From Sialis fuliginosa (taxonomy: Eukaryota; Arthropoda; Insecta; Megaloptera; Sialidae), in assembly GCA_961205875.1 (NCBI GenBank), contig OY540810.1, positions 25,296,001-25,360,000 on the forward strand: 64,000 nt of DNA. The letters run 5' to 3'. Within the stretch, counting starts at the first letter, position 1, and each line of letters starts with the position of its first letter. This document shows positions 1-10,462 of the stretch, in pieces. A model generated the notes under the pieces. That model did not search any database. It was not told the origin of the DNA and saw nothing but the letters and a program-made list of their open reading frames with translations. The position numbers and the translations under genes are program-made.

Positions 1-825
1 TATACAGATCTGCGGTTTAAAAATTTCAACTTTTTACTATATTTTCTGTAAAATATATTATTATGTACATACTTTTAAGAAACTTTTAACAAAATAAAAA
101 AATGTTTCATATTACCATTTTTCATAGAAATATTTACTAATATACAAATTAAACATTAATTTATAGCATAATATAAAAATTTCGCCACGACTGTAACTCA
201 CCGTGCGTAATCAAGCGTGAGTAAAAAAAAAATGAAATTCGTGAGCGTATCTAATTGTGAGCAAATATTACTCGCGCGCCCAATTCTAATCGAGGGTAGT
301 TACAAAAAAAAAAAAAACTTATAATTCTAAAAAAAGTAGAAAACCTAATTTTATTTTTTGATTTTCAGAAATTGAATACATTCTGGTATCGCATTATTTT
401 TTTAATAAATATATCTCGCGTCAATGCGGTCCTGTATGACGGACGACAGCCACGCGTTGAGAAGCAGGTATGGATCTCATACCCTCTAAACATCGTCCCC
501 TCCCCCGCACTTCTCTCCACCGGCCCTGACCATCTGCAGCATCCCGTAACGCAACACCTGTGCAATGACGTGCTTGTGTATGTGTATGTGTGTGTGTGTG
601 CGTTGAGAGACGATCGTTTATTAAGTCGATGTTTCTTTTATTCTACTTGTCCCTCGAATATTCTCTCAAAAAAATATATACACATGTTCTTGTATTGTGT
701 TCGATTGTATATACAGCATTTGTTATAAAAAGAATTAATCGTTATTGACAACTCGGAGACTCAGATGCCTGAGTGATTGACTCCACGAAAACAAAACTGA
801 AAAGTCTTTGGCCTAACAATGAAAA
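1..825. other. AT-rich non-coding DNA with a GC-richer patch (about 420-615)
   Basis: No recognisable gene. Most is AT-rich. From about 420 to 615 the base composition becomes clearly richer in G and C, has several CpGs, a CACCTG E-box core at 555-560 and a short TG run near 577-600. An open stretch preceded by TTTTCAG (about 369) and followed by CAGGTATGG (about 464) could be read as a small exon, but its translation resembles no family I know. The patch may be regulatory or the relic of an older exon. Confidence 0.3.
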
Positions 826-1262
826 AACGATTTTTTAATGAAAACTCTTTTATTCTTCTACATAATCTCCATCTATAATGCACTTGCTCCAACGGTCCTC
901 TAACATTTCAATACCGGTCTTATAGTGGTTTGCGTCAAGTCCCTCAAAATAGGCGTTTGTTTCCAATTAAAATATTTTGCCAGAGAGCCACATTTTCAAT
1001 TTCGGAAAAAGGTAATAGTTGCTGTGAGCCAGGTCAGGAGAAAATACGGTGGATGCTGAACCAATTTCTTCAATTTATCGGTCGTAACGTGAACCTTGTG
1101 AGATGGTGCATTGTCTTGGAGAAACAGTATTTTTTTCTTCGCCATTTGCGGCTATTTTGCATTGACTTCGTCGTTCAATCGATCCAGTAATGCACATTCA
1201 GCTGACTGCTGATTGGACTCCGGTGTAGTGAGCCATGTTTCATCCATTGTCACAAATCGCAT
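826..1262 (-). mobile_element. Degenerate mariner transposase fragment
   Basis: Read on the minus strand, this carries clear mariner transposase signatures: RFVTMDETW (about 1,220-1,260), LLDRLNDEV, KKKILFLQDNAPSHK (about 1,090-1,145), then YFEGLDANHYKTGIEMLEDR and finally DGDYVEE followed by a stop near 850. The reading frame is broken by stops and frameshifts, most visibly after HPPY, and the N-terminal half is missing. It is a dead remnant of the C-terminal part. No terminal repeat is visible at either side. Confidence 0.88.
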
Positions 1263-1322
1263 GAAAAATCGTACTGAAGAATACCTATTCAATACCGTCG
1301 ATATTGTTTCAAATAGTAAAAT

Positions 1323-1782
1323 GTACTGTGAAATGCAGAAGTGATCGTCCAGTTTTCATTCGAATTCGCGTATCACAAACTTAGTAAGCTCCTCCCATTT
1401 GATTATTATAATATTTAAATCGTTTCTCCAAATACCAAAAAAGACAGATATTTTGTAACTCATTTGCTAGATAAAGAAATACACTTCGTTTATAGTAGGT
1501 ACTCATATATTTGTGCGATTAAATTATTATGTAATGTATTGAAAATTGTATAAGTAAATTTTGTGGCAATAAATATTTGATATTCCGAATTTTATTATTT
1601 AAATATGTTAAATTTTATATAAAATTAATTCATGACATAGACGTATATTTGTATTTTTATTTAAAATGATGATAACTATATAAACTCCGCCCTAGAAAAA
1701 GATTAGTCTTAATATTTTTATTTATTTATTGTAAGCGATTCTGACTTTTAGGGTGGCAGACGATTTCTGAAACCCATAGTAC
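1323..1782 (+). repeat. Dispersed repeat family R1, copy 1
   Basis: About 460 bp, closely matching stretches at 9,805-10,462 and 15,621-16,052. It starts GTACTGTGAAATGCAGAAG and ends with a sequence whose reverse complement starts GTACTATGGG and continues into CAGAAAT, so the ends are imperfectly inverted. There is no coding capacity. Shared landmarks are CACAAACTTAGTA near the start, TTTTGTGGCAATAAATATTTG in the middle and AAGCGATTCTGAC near the end. It is probably a non-autonomous DNA transposon, class unknown. Confidence 0.8.
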
Positions 1783-2295
1783 AAGTTATTATGGACGTGT
1801 AAGAAAATACTTAATGACTGCACTATAAATATTGTCAGTATTATAAAATACCTTATTGTATATTTTAACATTACTATGGGTATTCTTTGAAGAAGTAAAA
1901 CGACATACGAGTAAATAATATTTCTAAAGATAATGATTATTCCTAAAAGCACAATTTAAAAATCAAGCAATGCGCTCAGACACAAAATGGCTAAAGGTAA
2001 TATTATGTACTTAAATAAATACTAATAACTGGAATCCATTAGACAAGTATGCATCAGGTAAGGTTTGTGTAGACCGGAAACAGCACGATTGTGCGTACTT
2101 CCTTGTCCATGCTGAGAGGAAGAGGATTGTTAAATCGTAACACAGATGTAATCTCTAACCTATTCAGGATATCCTTAGGCCGTGTTTCATAGGAAAGCCT
2201 TATTGCAAAATCCAATCAAATAGAAATAAATTATCTGTAGTTAGAAATGTATAAGAACTGTCGTTATTTATTTTACACATCAATGTTTTTACTTT

Positions 2296-2610
2296 CTTGT
2301 TCTGAGTATAAGAAAGTCTGTTAAGTCGATTTTTTTAATTCGAGATTTTGATGTAAATATCCACTTGGACCTTCCCGGAATCCATTTTAACTATGGGTAA
2401 AATTTTTTTATTTAGGATCAATTTTATTCAAGGAAGGAAACCTACACTTTTTAAAAACGATTTTAAAACCGGAAATGGATGTTTACTGTTGTTGAATTTT
2501 TCGAATTATTTTTGATACGGTACATAGTAGAAAAAATGTTTTATGTAAAATCTGTAAAAGTAGGTATATTATTATCTATAATTTCTGTTTGGTTCATACC
2601 GATGTTCATA
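2296..2610 (+). repeat. Dispersed repeat family R2, copy 1 (partial)
   Basis: Shares order and wording with 37,905-38,295 and with both arms of the inverted element at 23,525-24,905: GAGTATAAGAAAGT, then AGTCGATTTTTTTAATTCGAG, GACCTTCCCGGAATCCATTTT, and later CCGGAAATGGATGTTTAC and TTGAATTTTTCGAATTA. The part with the CGCCATGATGTCTGTGTG segment seen in the other copies is missing. No coding capacity. Confidence 0.7.
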
Positions 2611-2624
2611 GCAAAAAAAATAAC

Positions 2625-5600
2625 CTAATAGAAAGCGTTCATTAATCTATCTATTATTGCATCATCTTTTTCTTTATAAGAACTTTAATAATCCATTATA
2701 TATCTTATTGATAAAAATACAATCAATAAATTAATTTATATATACATTAACAAGAACCAAAGTCTTTAAAATGATTTTATCATAACCGAATTTAATGAGT
2801 ATTTATATATAATATTAATTATATATACACATAAAACATTTATATATTAAAGTAGCAATTGTCAGCGGTAAATAAGTGGCTGACTCGTCTTTAGTGAAAA
2901 GTTTAAACAGAATCTGTAATTGTTTCCATAATTGCTGCGTCAGTTTTGGTTCCACGAGATGCAAGCGTTTATTAATTAATTTTTAATTCTTTTAATTAAG
3001 TCATTTTGTTCTTGAAACATTAATGACGTATATATTACACGAACTACTAAACTTTATACGTGTCAATAATGCGTGACTCGACTTCTATAGGCTTAATCCG
3101 TAATTTTTTTTGGAAAGTCAGGGAATTTATTATAAATTCGGGGAAGTTAGTGAAAAAGAAAAAAGTGTATTTATACAGCCCGCGAGTATCTTTAATGCGG
3201 CCCTCATCGGATAGTTAAAAAAAAAAATCTTATGATAATAAAATAATGAATATAACATATAGCACAACGCTAAAAGAATTTGGAAGATTTAGCTTTCAAA
3301 ACTTAAAAAATAAACAAAAATAAAACAGACTTTAAAAAACCAGAAACACTGAAATGTATACCTATAATAATTAAATTTAACAGTTTTTGAAGTCGGTTTT
3401 CTTTTCTTTTTATTAAAAAGTTTTTTTTAGTGTTTTTAGTTTTTTAAGTCGATTTTATTTTTTTCTTAAAATTAAGTTTTTATTTTTCTCTTTTGAGTCC
3501 ATGGTCAGATTCCAGTAGGGTAGTAAGAAAAAATTTCGGAGGGTGGGGATTTTTTAAAGGTATTTTGAACTGATGTTTTCTCAAAACGCGTTTTTTTAGA
3601 AAACGATTTTTTACGATGAACAATACCATTCATTCAAGGGACGTATGAGTTTTTTTGATTATATAGCCATAATACTGAATTTTGGCATACCTACAGGTAG
3701 CATACCTATAATAGGTAATAATAATTATTAAAAGTATAAAAAAGGTCACTAAGCTTAATTTTTTTTAAAATATGTATCTTACAATTAGATGTAATTGAAT
3801 GATCTTTTTTTGGTCTTTCAATTAAAATTTTGAGAATAAAATAGAATGACCTTTTTTGTTATACCTACCTACATTTTTACAATTTTTTGCAATGTAAAAA
3901 TTAACTCAATTTTAGAGCTACACATGTAATTAAATAACCTCTGAATGTCATAATCTCAATAAAAATTAATTCAAATTATCGTATAAGTAGTTATTTTTTT
4001 AACATTTTGACTTGGACACAAATATATTTAAAACATGAACCCAAAAAAATAAAAAGTAAGCTAGAATGTACAAAGTTCCATGTCAACGCACTTATAATAT
4101 AATAGGTATAATATTTATTTTAATTAATATATTAAAAATAATAATAATTTAAGTATTATTTAAAAAAATAAAAATAACGTCATTCAATTCAACATGTATG
4201 TGTATTTTTATATGTCATTTTTTTCTTTTACTGAATGTGTACACACTATTTATGGCCTGTTCCGGACAGGAAGCAAGGTCGTTTGTCCAATCCTCTTTGT
4301 AGGGACGTACGTTTTGTGACAGTAAGACGATTACAAGCAAATACTTCCTGTCTACAATACCTAAACACAGGGTCCATGCCTCAATACGTTACAACACGTT
4401 TTATGAGCCAGTGATTTATATAGATCTATAATGTCATTTGTATTACTGAACGTATTATACAGGGGTGTTTTCCTTGGGGAGGGTAACTGAAGATACGCTA
4501 TGTTTTTTCTGTGATTGACTTATCATTTCCAAAATATGTGGTGGTATCGATTTCGTTTTATTTTTGAGTAAATGAAAAAAGATTTTGAGGATAAAAAAGA
4601 TTATTTTTATTTTAATACTATTCATTAGAAAATAAATCCTTAACAAACTGTCCTTTCATAGAGTGCATAGTGTAATATATATAACAAATGACTGCATAAG
4701 GTGTAACATATCAAAAAATGATATTTTTACATTATTATAATCTAGCCCCTCGTTATTTGATGTTTATGTATTAAAAAACATGTAATAATTTTTACAAAAT
4801 ACTACAATTTTTTTTATAAATAATTTAAATCATTTAATAGAATTTTGTTAAATATATGGAATATTTATATTTGAATTATAAAAATTAAATTTAAATTTTG
4901 TATCGTATTATCAACAGAATTAAGCATAATGCATTTAAGATTTTTAATTTTCTGCACATGTTTTTACAACGCATATTATGTTCATTAAAGAAGGATTAAA
5001 TTGGTTGAAAATACCGGGCATTACCCTTCAAAATATTTTATTATCTAAATTGAAATTAATATTTGTAAATTAATTTCATTATTTTTGTAAATTTTACTAT
5101 TGTCTTATCACTTTAGCCGTTTATTTTAATCTATTGTACCATAATTTGTACTATAATTTGTATAAAAACAATGTACATTTCTATCAATCCAAACAGACCT
5201 TTAAAAGTTACGATAAACGTTTATTTATATTCGCGCTGATCAGTCTACAGCCAGCTTTATATACTTGTCACATTTTATTTAAATCGAGAGAAAAGCGTAG
5301 AAAAAAATAAGCAAAGTTTGATCACTTCCGAACCTGTCCATAAACACACACACACACACACATACGCCATATGTGTGTAAATGAATGAGTCTTGCGTTCC
5401 ATTCATACAAGTATAGTATGAATGGAGTAGTTGGTTGCCCGCCGGGTACAAACCGCGACAGAGACAGAAGTATAATCTTACATGCCGTGGATCGCGTATA
5501 TATCTAGTCCAAGGATTTATTTAAATTCTTAATATTATGTTGAACAAAACAACTTCAATCCCATTTATATAAATATATATAAACAATACGTACATATGAA

Positions 5601-6025
5601 TATGTACAAATGAACATACGAGTATACAATATATGCGTTTGCAAAAAGCAACTATTTTTGTTTAATTAATTTAAAATTTGTCGAACGTTTCACGATTAAA
5701 AAATTGTTAAAAGGTTGCTATTACATTAAGAATAAATATGTCAAAGATCTTTGACAAAAATTTGACCATATTTCTTTGATAAAATATTTTATTATTCTTT
5801 TTGGGTGCATTTTGATTACCAATGCGTGGATGTACGTCGATTAACGCAATCGAGGTTTGAATATACAACTGCGTATTGCGGTTTTTCAATTCAATTATTA
5901 ATAATTATGTAACTGTTAACTGTTACTGACAGTGATCATTGAAATATTATAAAGATAAACATTATAAAAATTAATACAAGTTTAAAGAAAACTAGTGTTG
6001 CCTATATATGATCGAAATTCAACCA
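2625..6025. other. AT-rich non-coding stretch, no gene seen
   Basis: No exon-like frame. Visible items are: a likely transposon terminus at 3,507 (listed separately); an imperfect inverted pair GGACAGGAAG / CTTCCTGTC at about 4,264-4,352; a CA microsatellite at 5,344-5,362; and a hairpin with a perfect 10-bp stem (CCATTCATAC / GTATGAATGG, 7-nt loop) at 5,399-5,425. Just after the hairpin lies a short GC-richer patch at about 5,430-5,500. Confidence 0.5.
3507..3690 (+). repeat. Probable hAT-type transposon terminus (R7)
   Basis: Begins CAGTAGGGTAGTAAGAAAAA then TTTCGGAGGGTGGGG. The reverse complement of 34,085-34,176 begins CAGTGGCGTAGTAAGAAAAA and continues TTTTCGGGGGGGGG, so the two are the same kind of end in opposite orientation. 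CAGNGGCG-type ends are common in hAT elements. I found no matching second end near this copy. Confidence 0.45.
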
Positions 6026-6029
6026 ATAT

Positions 6030-6130
6030 TTTACATGCCTTAACGGCAACATACAGTCATGATTTTTTTGTACACATCTATGGCACAGTTTTAATCTAAC
6101 CTAACCATTACCCTCCTTTTATAACAAATA
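6030..6130 (+). repeat. Repeat family R3, partial copy
   Basis: Contains CATGCCTTAACGGCAACATAC and ATGGCACAGT, as in the fuller copies at 6,310-6,650 and 20,855-21,200. It is followed by CTAACCTAACC, a short telomere-like motif also found next to the copy at 20.8 kb. Confidence 0.65.
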
Positions 6131-6309
6131 CAAAAAAGATGTTCTTAATTTATAATAGATCTTTCAAAACAACAATAGATAACACAAATATATTTTCCGT
6201 TTACTTTTAGACAAAAATAAACGAAATTGTATCTGTAATTCAAAATGAATAAATTAAAAATTGGAAACTTACTTCATTTTCTATTATTAAACGTAGAAGC
6301 TATTATTTA

Positions 6310-6650
6310 CAACAAAAATTTCCAAGTAAAAACACTGCATATGAACGCGAATTGATTTAGCATTATCTACGTTTGACAGAAACCTAAAACTATTTATTTT
6401 TGCCGCTTGGTGGTGCTAGATGCTGTTTAACGATACAAGGGGAAATAAACAAACAGCAAGAAGGGAAATCATGATGTGTGTTTGTTAACTTTATTTTACC
6501 TGCCTTAACGGCAACATACACACATGTTTTTTTGTGCACATATATATGGCACAATACCTTTCGAATGATATAAGTTTCATTCACCTCCTTTTATAATAAT
6601 TACTAAAAAAAACGTACGACAATGTTCACGTATTAATATATAGATTGAAA
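6310..6650 (+). repeat. Repeat family R3, copy 1
   Basis: About 340 bp matching 20,855-21,200. Landmarks in order: AAAATTTCCAA, GAACGCGAATT, CTACGTTTGACAGAAACC, CGCTTG(G/A)TGGTGCTAG, CTGCCTTAAC(G/A)GCAACATA, ATGGCACA, CCTTTCGAAT, CCTCCTTTTATA, GTTCACGTATTAATATATA. No open frame is shared between copies, so it is a non-coding mobile repeat of unknown class. Confidence 0.75.
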
Positions 6651-9110
6651 TATATAATTATTTGTCAAGTGTATCATGCAATTTTCTTACGAGGAATATG
6701 TTTAAAATTATTTGTGAATATTTAATTTCAAAAAGAGAAAACTAATAATTTGCAAAATATTATATTTGCGTATGAAAAGTTCACGATTAGAACAAAATGA
6801 TTGTCTAATTATTGAATGATTTGTCTGAGATACACGTTTGTTAATGAAGATGATTGTTATACCGTTATTTTTTTAATATCGTGGCTTCCAGGAACTGCCC
6901 GATTATATTTCAATTCATTTGCCTACAAATAACGGTCAAATAAAATCAATGACTTTAACAATACACATAATTTTTGTTATAAAATATTGGCATTCTTTCT
7001 CATCCTTCCTTATAATTTTAATATTATAAGATATTTTAAACTTATAAAATCTGCAATGTATTTCCAATGCATTCATTTCTGAACCGACTCTACTTTGTAA
7101 TAATATTATGATTTGATTTTGTTTGCATGCAATTTATTCATAATTCCGGTCGTTATTTGTTTAAATTTAAGCAGTATTCGCTTATCGTGAACGTTTCTTA
7201 TACATTATAAAAACAACTCGTAATATAACTGTTCTATTTTTTTCGCCATAATTTCATTTGCACGCACGTTCACATTTTCGTGAATTACTATCGGGTCAGA
7301 ATAAAATTGGATATTTATCCTATCTAAAAGTATAAAAAATGCATTTTCGATATTGATATTGATATAATAAACATTGCATACTTTTGTTGTCCTCGCGTTT
7401 TACATATTTATAATATAAAATCATTGTTAATTGTAGAATTTGCATAGGTATTTCTAAATTCCCTATATGTCGGTAATAAAGTATTTATTCTGTATACGTC
7501 AAGTCTTTGTAGGCTGATGTATCTCATATGGAAATATATTTTATTTGTTTATGAACTTGTTATTAAGGAAAGAGGTATTTTATCTAATTTACTAAATATA
7601 AGAGTTACCCAGCTAGCGCCTTATTCGCCATAAGTACAGCTTTGTCAATACAAGTGAAAGGATTTATCAAAATTTCAAAAAGAAAATAGTTATTTTAATT
7701 TTTAACGACTAATATACATAATATAGTATCTATTTCCAATTTGTCCAAATGTGTTCTATCTAATATTTTTTAATGCTATTCTCCGGACTTTATCCATTTT
7801 CCAATGCCTAAAACACATTTACTTTCCATTTATCGCCGTTCTTATTGTCAAAAAACAATCTCCTTTTTTTGATATCCTAAATTAAGCTAGCACGTAGTAT
7901 AATAATATTATTAAGGAATTCGTCAGAAATCATACATTTCATTTTACATATAATAAAATAACAAACATATTGTACGGCCAAAAATTAGTTCAGTAGTTTA
8001 TAATGCATATTATACATATTATGGCGATTCGAATCTTGTGTTGATGTAATCATTATTTTTTGTTTTCTCCACGCCTTTAATCCAAACAATGAATTTTCCG
8101 GTTACAACTCTGTCTGCAAATGTATATTTATGGAAAACGTGTGATTTTAAATATCTCGTATAATCGCGTTGCTGTTTTGTAGTTCAGACGAAGAAGTGCA
8201 TTGAGTGCAGTGGACTCGTCCGAGGCGGGTCCACTTCCGCTGCACCGAACGTAACTGGACCTGTCGTGTGTCTGGACAGCGATACCAAAACCTTGGCCTT
8301 AAACAATACATTATTTATTATTACATTTTGCGGTATAATCCTTCAATGATTCAAATTATAAACAATTTTATTTATTCACAACTAGAACTACCCCGCGACT
8401 TCGCCATCGTGTTTAAAAAGTAAGTAATAGTTTAATTACATCAACATCTAACATCCTATGATTTTTATTTTTATACATTTTTATTATAAAATAACAATTG
8501 TAAATTTTCTGTAATACGGTCCTGCCGTATGAATTATCGTATAGCATAATACAATTCTAGAGTCTTAGGCTTTTTGTGTCAAGTCAGAACAAACAAATAA
8601 GGCAAACAGACAAAAATTTGAAAACTATCAAAATGAATTATATTGCTTGTATACAATAGATTTCGGAAAAAAAATCGTTATAGACTACAAACAGAGTTAT
8701 ATGTATATTAATATTGATCACACTTTATAATTAACATTTGGTGATAGAACAGGTACGTTATTATAAAAATTGGAATGTAATCTAATATATCGACACGTGA
8801 TATTTAAAATTTTATTAGTTTCTAAATACAATTGATTTTTTGAAACGAATTACAATCGTGCTGGAGCCCCACAAGGAAGGAAGCTGACAGGGTTCGTGGT
8901 TAAGTGGAGGGGGGGTAACGTAAGTTATATTTTTGATGGGCGCTACAAAAAATTTTATTGTTGAAAGCAACAAAACGCTCTCATTATTATGGTGATTTAA
9001 CCGAACTTCTCTCTGATAAAAAAAATGATATTAATAATTAAAATATAATACCTACACGCAGTTTCATCTCTTGAAAATAAAAATACTCATCATAATAAGA
9101 GTTCTAACAG
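6651..9110. other. Non-coding AT-rich DNA with one GC-rich hairpin patch (8,180-8,300)
   Basis: No exon I can support. Between 8,180 and 8,300 the sequence turns GC-rich and CpG-rich with an imperfect stem: GCAGTGGAC at about 8,207 pairs with GTCCACTTCCGCTGC about 13 bases later. Open frames across it match no family I recognise, and it could be part of a transposon. The remainder is featureless. Confidence 0.4.
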
Positions 9111-9117
9111 CCGGAAT

Positions 9118-9335
9118 CGATTTCTTATTCACAGCCGTATTTTCTGAGTTTATCAATCAATATCATTAAATGTACTTCATATTATGACATTAAAATTTTA
9201 ATTTTATTTTTTCAAGTTCGCTAAAAATAATACATAAATGAATTTTTGAATAAATCGTGTCACTGCCGGTTTGGCTAAAAATGGCAACGCAGATTGATGA
9301 ATCTCTAGCCTGGTCTAGGGACCCGTGATATGATG
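9118..9335 (+). repeat. Repeat family R5, copy 1
   Basis: Matches the reverse complement of 14,430-14,612: CACAGCCGTATTTTCTGA, a stretch of AT-rich filler, TTTGGCTAA(A/G)AATGGC and TCTCT(A/G)GCCT near the end. The two copies lie in opposite orientations. No coding capacity. Confidence 0.65.
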
Positions 9336-9804
9336 TGAGAGCCATGACTAAAATCATGGGACAAATATTTTCTTATAAAAACAAGTAGGTAATAATATTC
9401 GTAGAGAAATGTTTGGAAACACTGGCGGCCGAGTGTAGATGATGAAAAAGAAGAAGAATAACGAGTATGTAATATTATGACACACGTAGAACAGGTAGCC
9501 GGTAGAAGATTTATGATACATTAACGACATGCATCAACAGTTTTTTAAACGTGCCCCAGTAGGAAGTATCCAATAATGACGGTTACCTTAAATTGCAGTT
9601 TTTGTATTCTGATGCAGGAAATCACTGTAAGTCACAAAATTATAGACGTAATGATATCCTTCGGCGATGAACGGGTTTACACAGAAAAACAGCTTTTTTA
9701 ACTCATCTGATAATGGTGTTTTAGATAATGTACGTACGTACGGAGTACGTTCTAGAACGCGACAGAGCCGACTTTTGTCTAATAGAACATAGAACGTTTA
9801 TAGC

Positions 9805-10462
9805 CGCGTGCAGAAGTAGTCGACCAGTTTTAATTGAAATTCTCTTATCACAAACTTAGCAGGCTCCTCCCATTTGATTATTATAATATTTAAATCATTT
9901 CTCCATGTATCACACAAAGACAGATATTTTGAAACTCATTTGCTAGATAAAGAAGTACTCTTCGTTTATAGTACCTAGTACCTACTCATATATATTTGTG
10001 CGATAAAAATTATTATGTAATCTATTGAAAATTGTATAAGGGCCGATCCACACTATCGTGCCGGTCTCGCTCCAGTCAAATATTCACTCATTGTCAGTAT
10101 AGTAAATATAGTATTGGGGAGCGAGACCGGCACGATATCTGTAGTGTGGATGCTTTCATTGTTTATTTATATTTGATTGGAGTGAGACCGGACCGTGACC
10201 GGCACGTTAGTGTGGATCGATCCTAAGTAAATTTTGTGGCAATAAATATTTGATATTCCGAATTTAAGTATTTAAATATGTTAAACTTGATATAAAATTT
10301 ATTAATAAAATCGACGTATATTTGTGTTTATATTTAAAATGATGTAACTGTATAAGCTCCGCCCAAAAAAAAGATAACCGATGATGTTTGTCTTAATATT
10401 TTGGAATTTGTTGTAAGCGATTCTGATCTTTACGATGGCAGACGACTTCTGAAGCCTCTATA
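9805..10462 (+). repeat. Repeat family R1, copy 2, carrying a nested MITE
   Basis: Same family as 1,323-1,782 and 15,621-16,052. Relative to copy 1 it is interrupted in the phrase ATTGTATAAGTAAATTTTGT by a 184-bp insertion (10,040-10,223). The first few bases are diverged from the other copies. Confidence 0.78.
10040..10223. mobile_element. Palindromic MITE, PIF/Harbinger-like, nested in R1
   Basis: Left end GGGCCGATCCACACTATCGT, right end (reverse complement) GGATCGATCCACACTAACGT, both continuing GCCGGTC. It is flanked by TAA on both sides (10,037-10,039 and 10,224-10,226), and the unoccupied site is visible in the other R1 copies, so insertion and a 3-bp target duplication are directly supported. 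The left half also folds on itself through the inner GGAGCGAGACCGGCACGAT. A TWA target and GGG-type ends suggest PIF/Harbinger, by inference only. Confidence 0.82.

Noticed and set aside
372-728. 118-residue open frame at the left edge
   Set aside because: Runs into TG microsatellite and AT-rich sequence, lacks an ATG at the start, and matches no family I recognise. Kept only as a GC-rich patch.
8180-8423. Possible exon in a GC-rich patch
   Set aside because: Acceptor-like AG and open frames exist, but three frames are open at once and none resembles a known protein; a hairpin explains part of the pattern.
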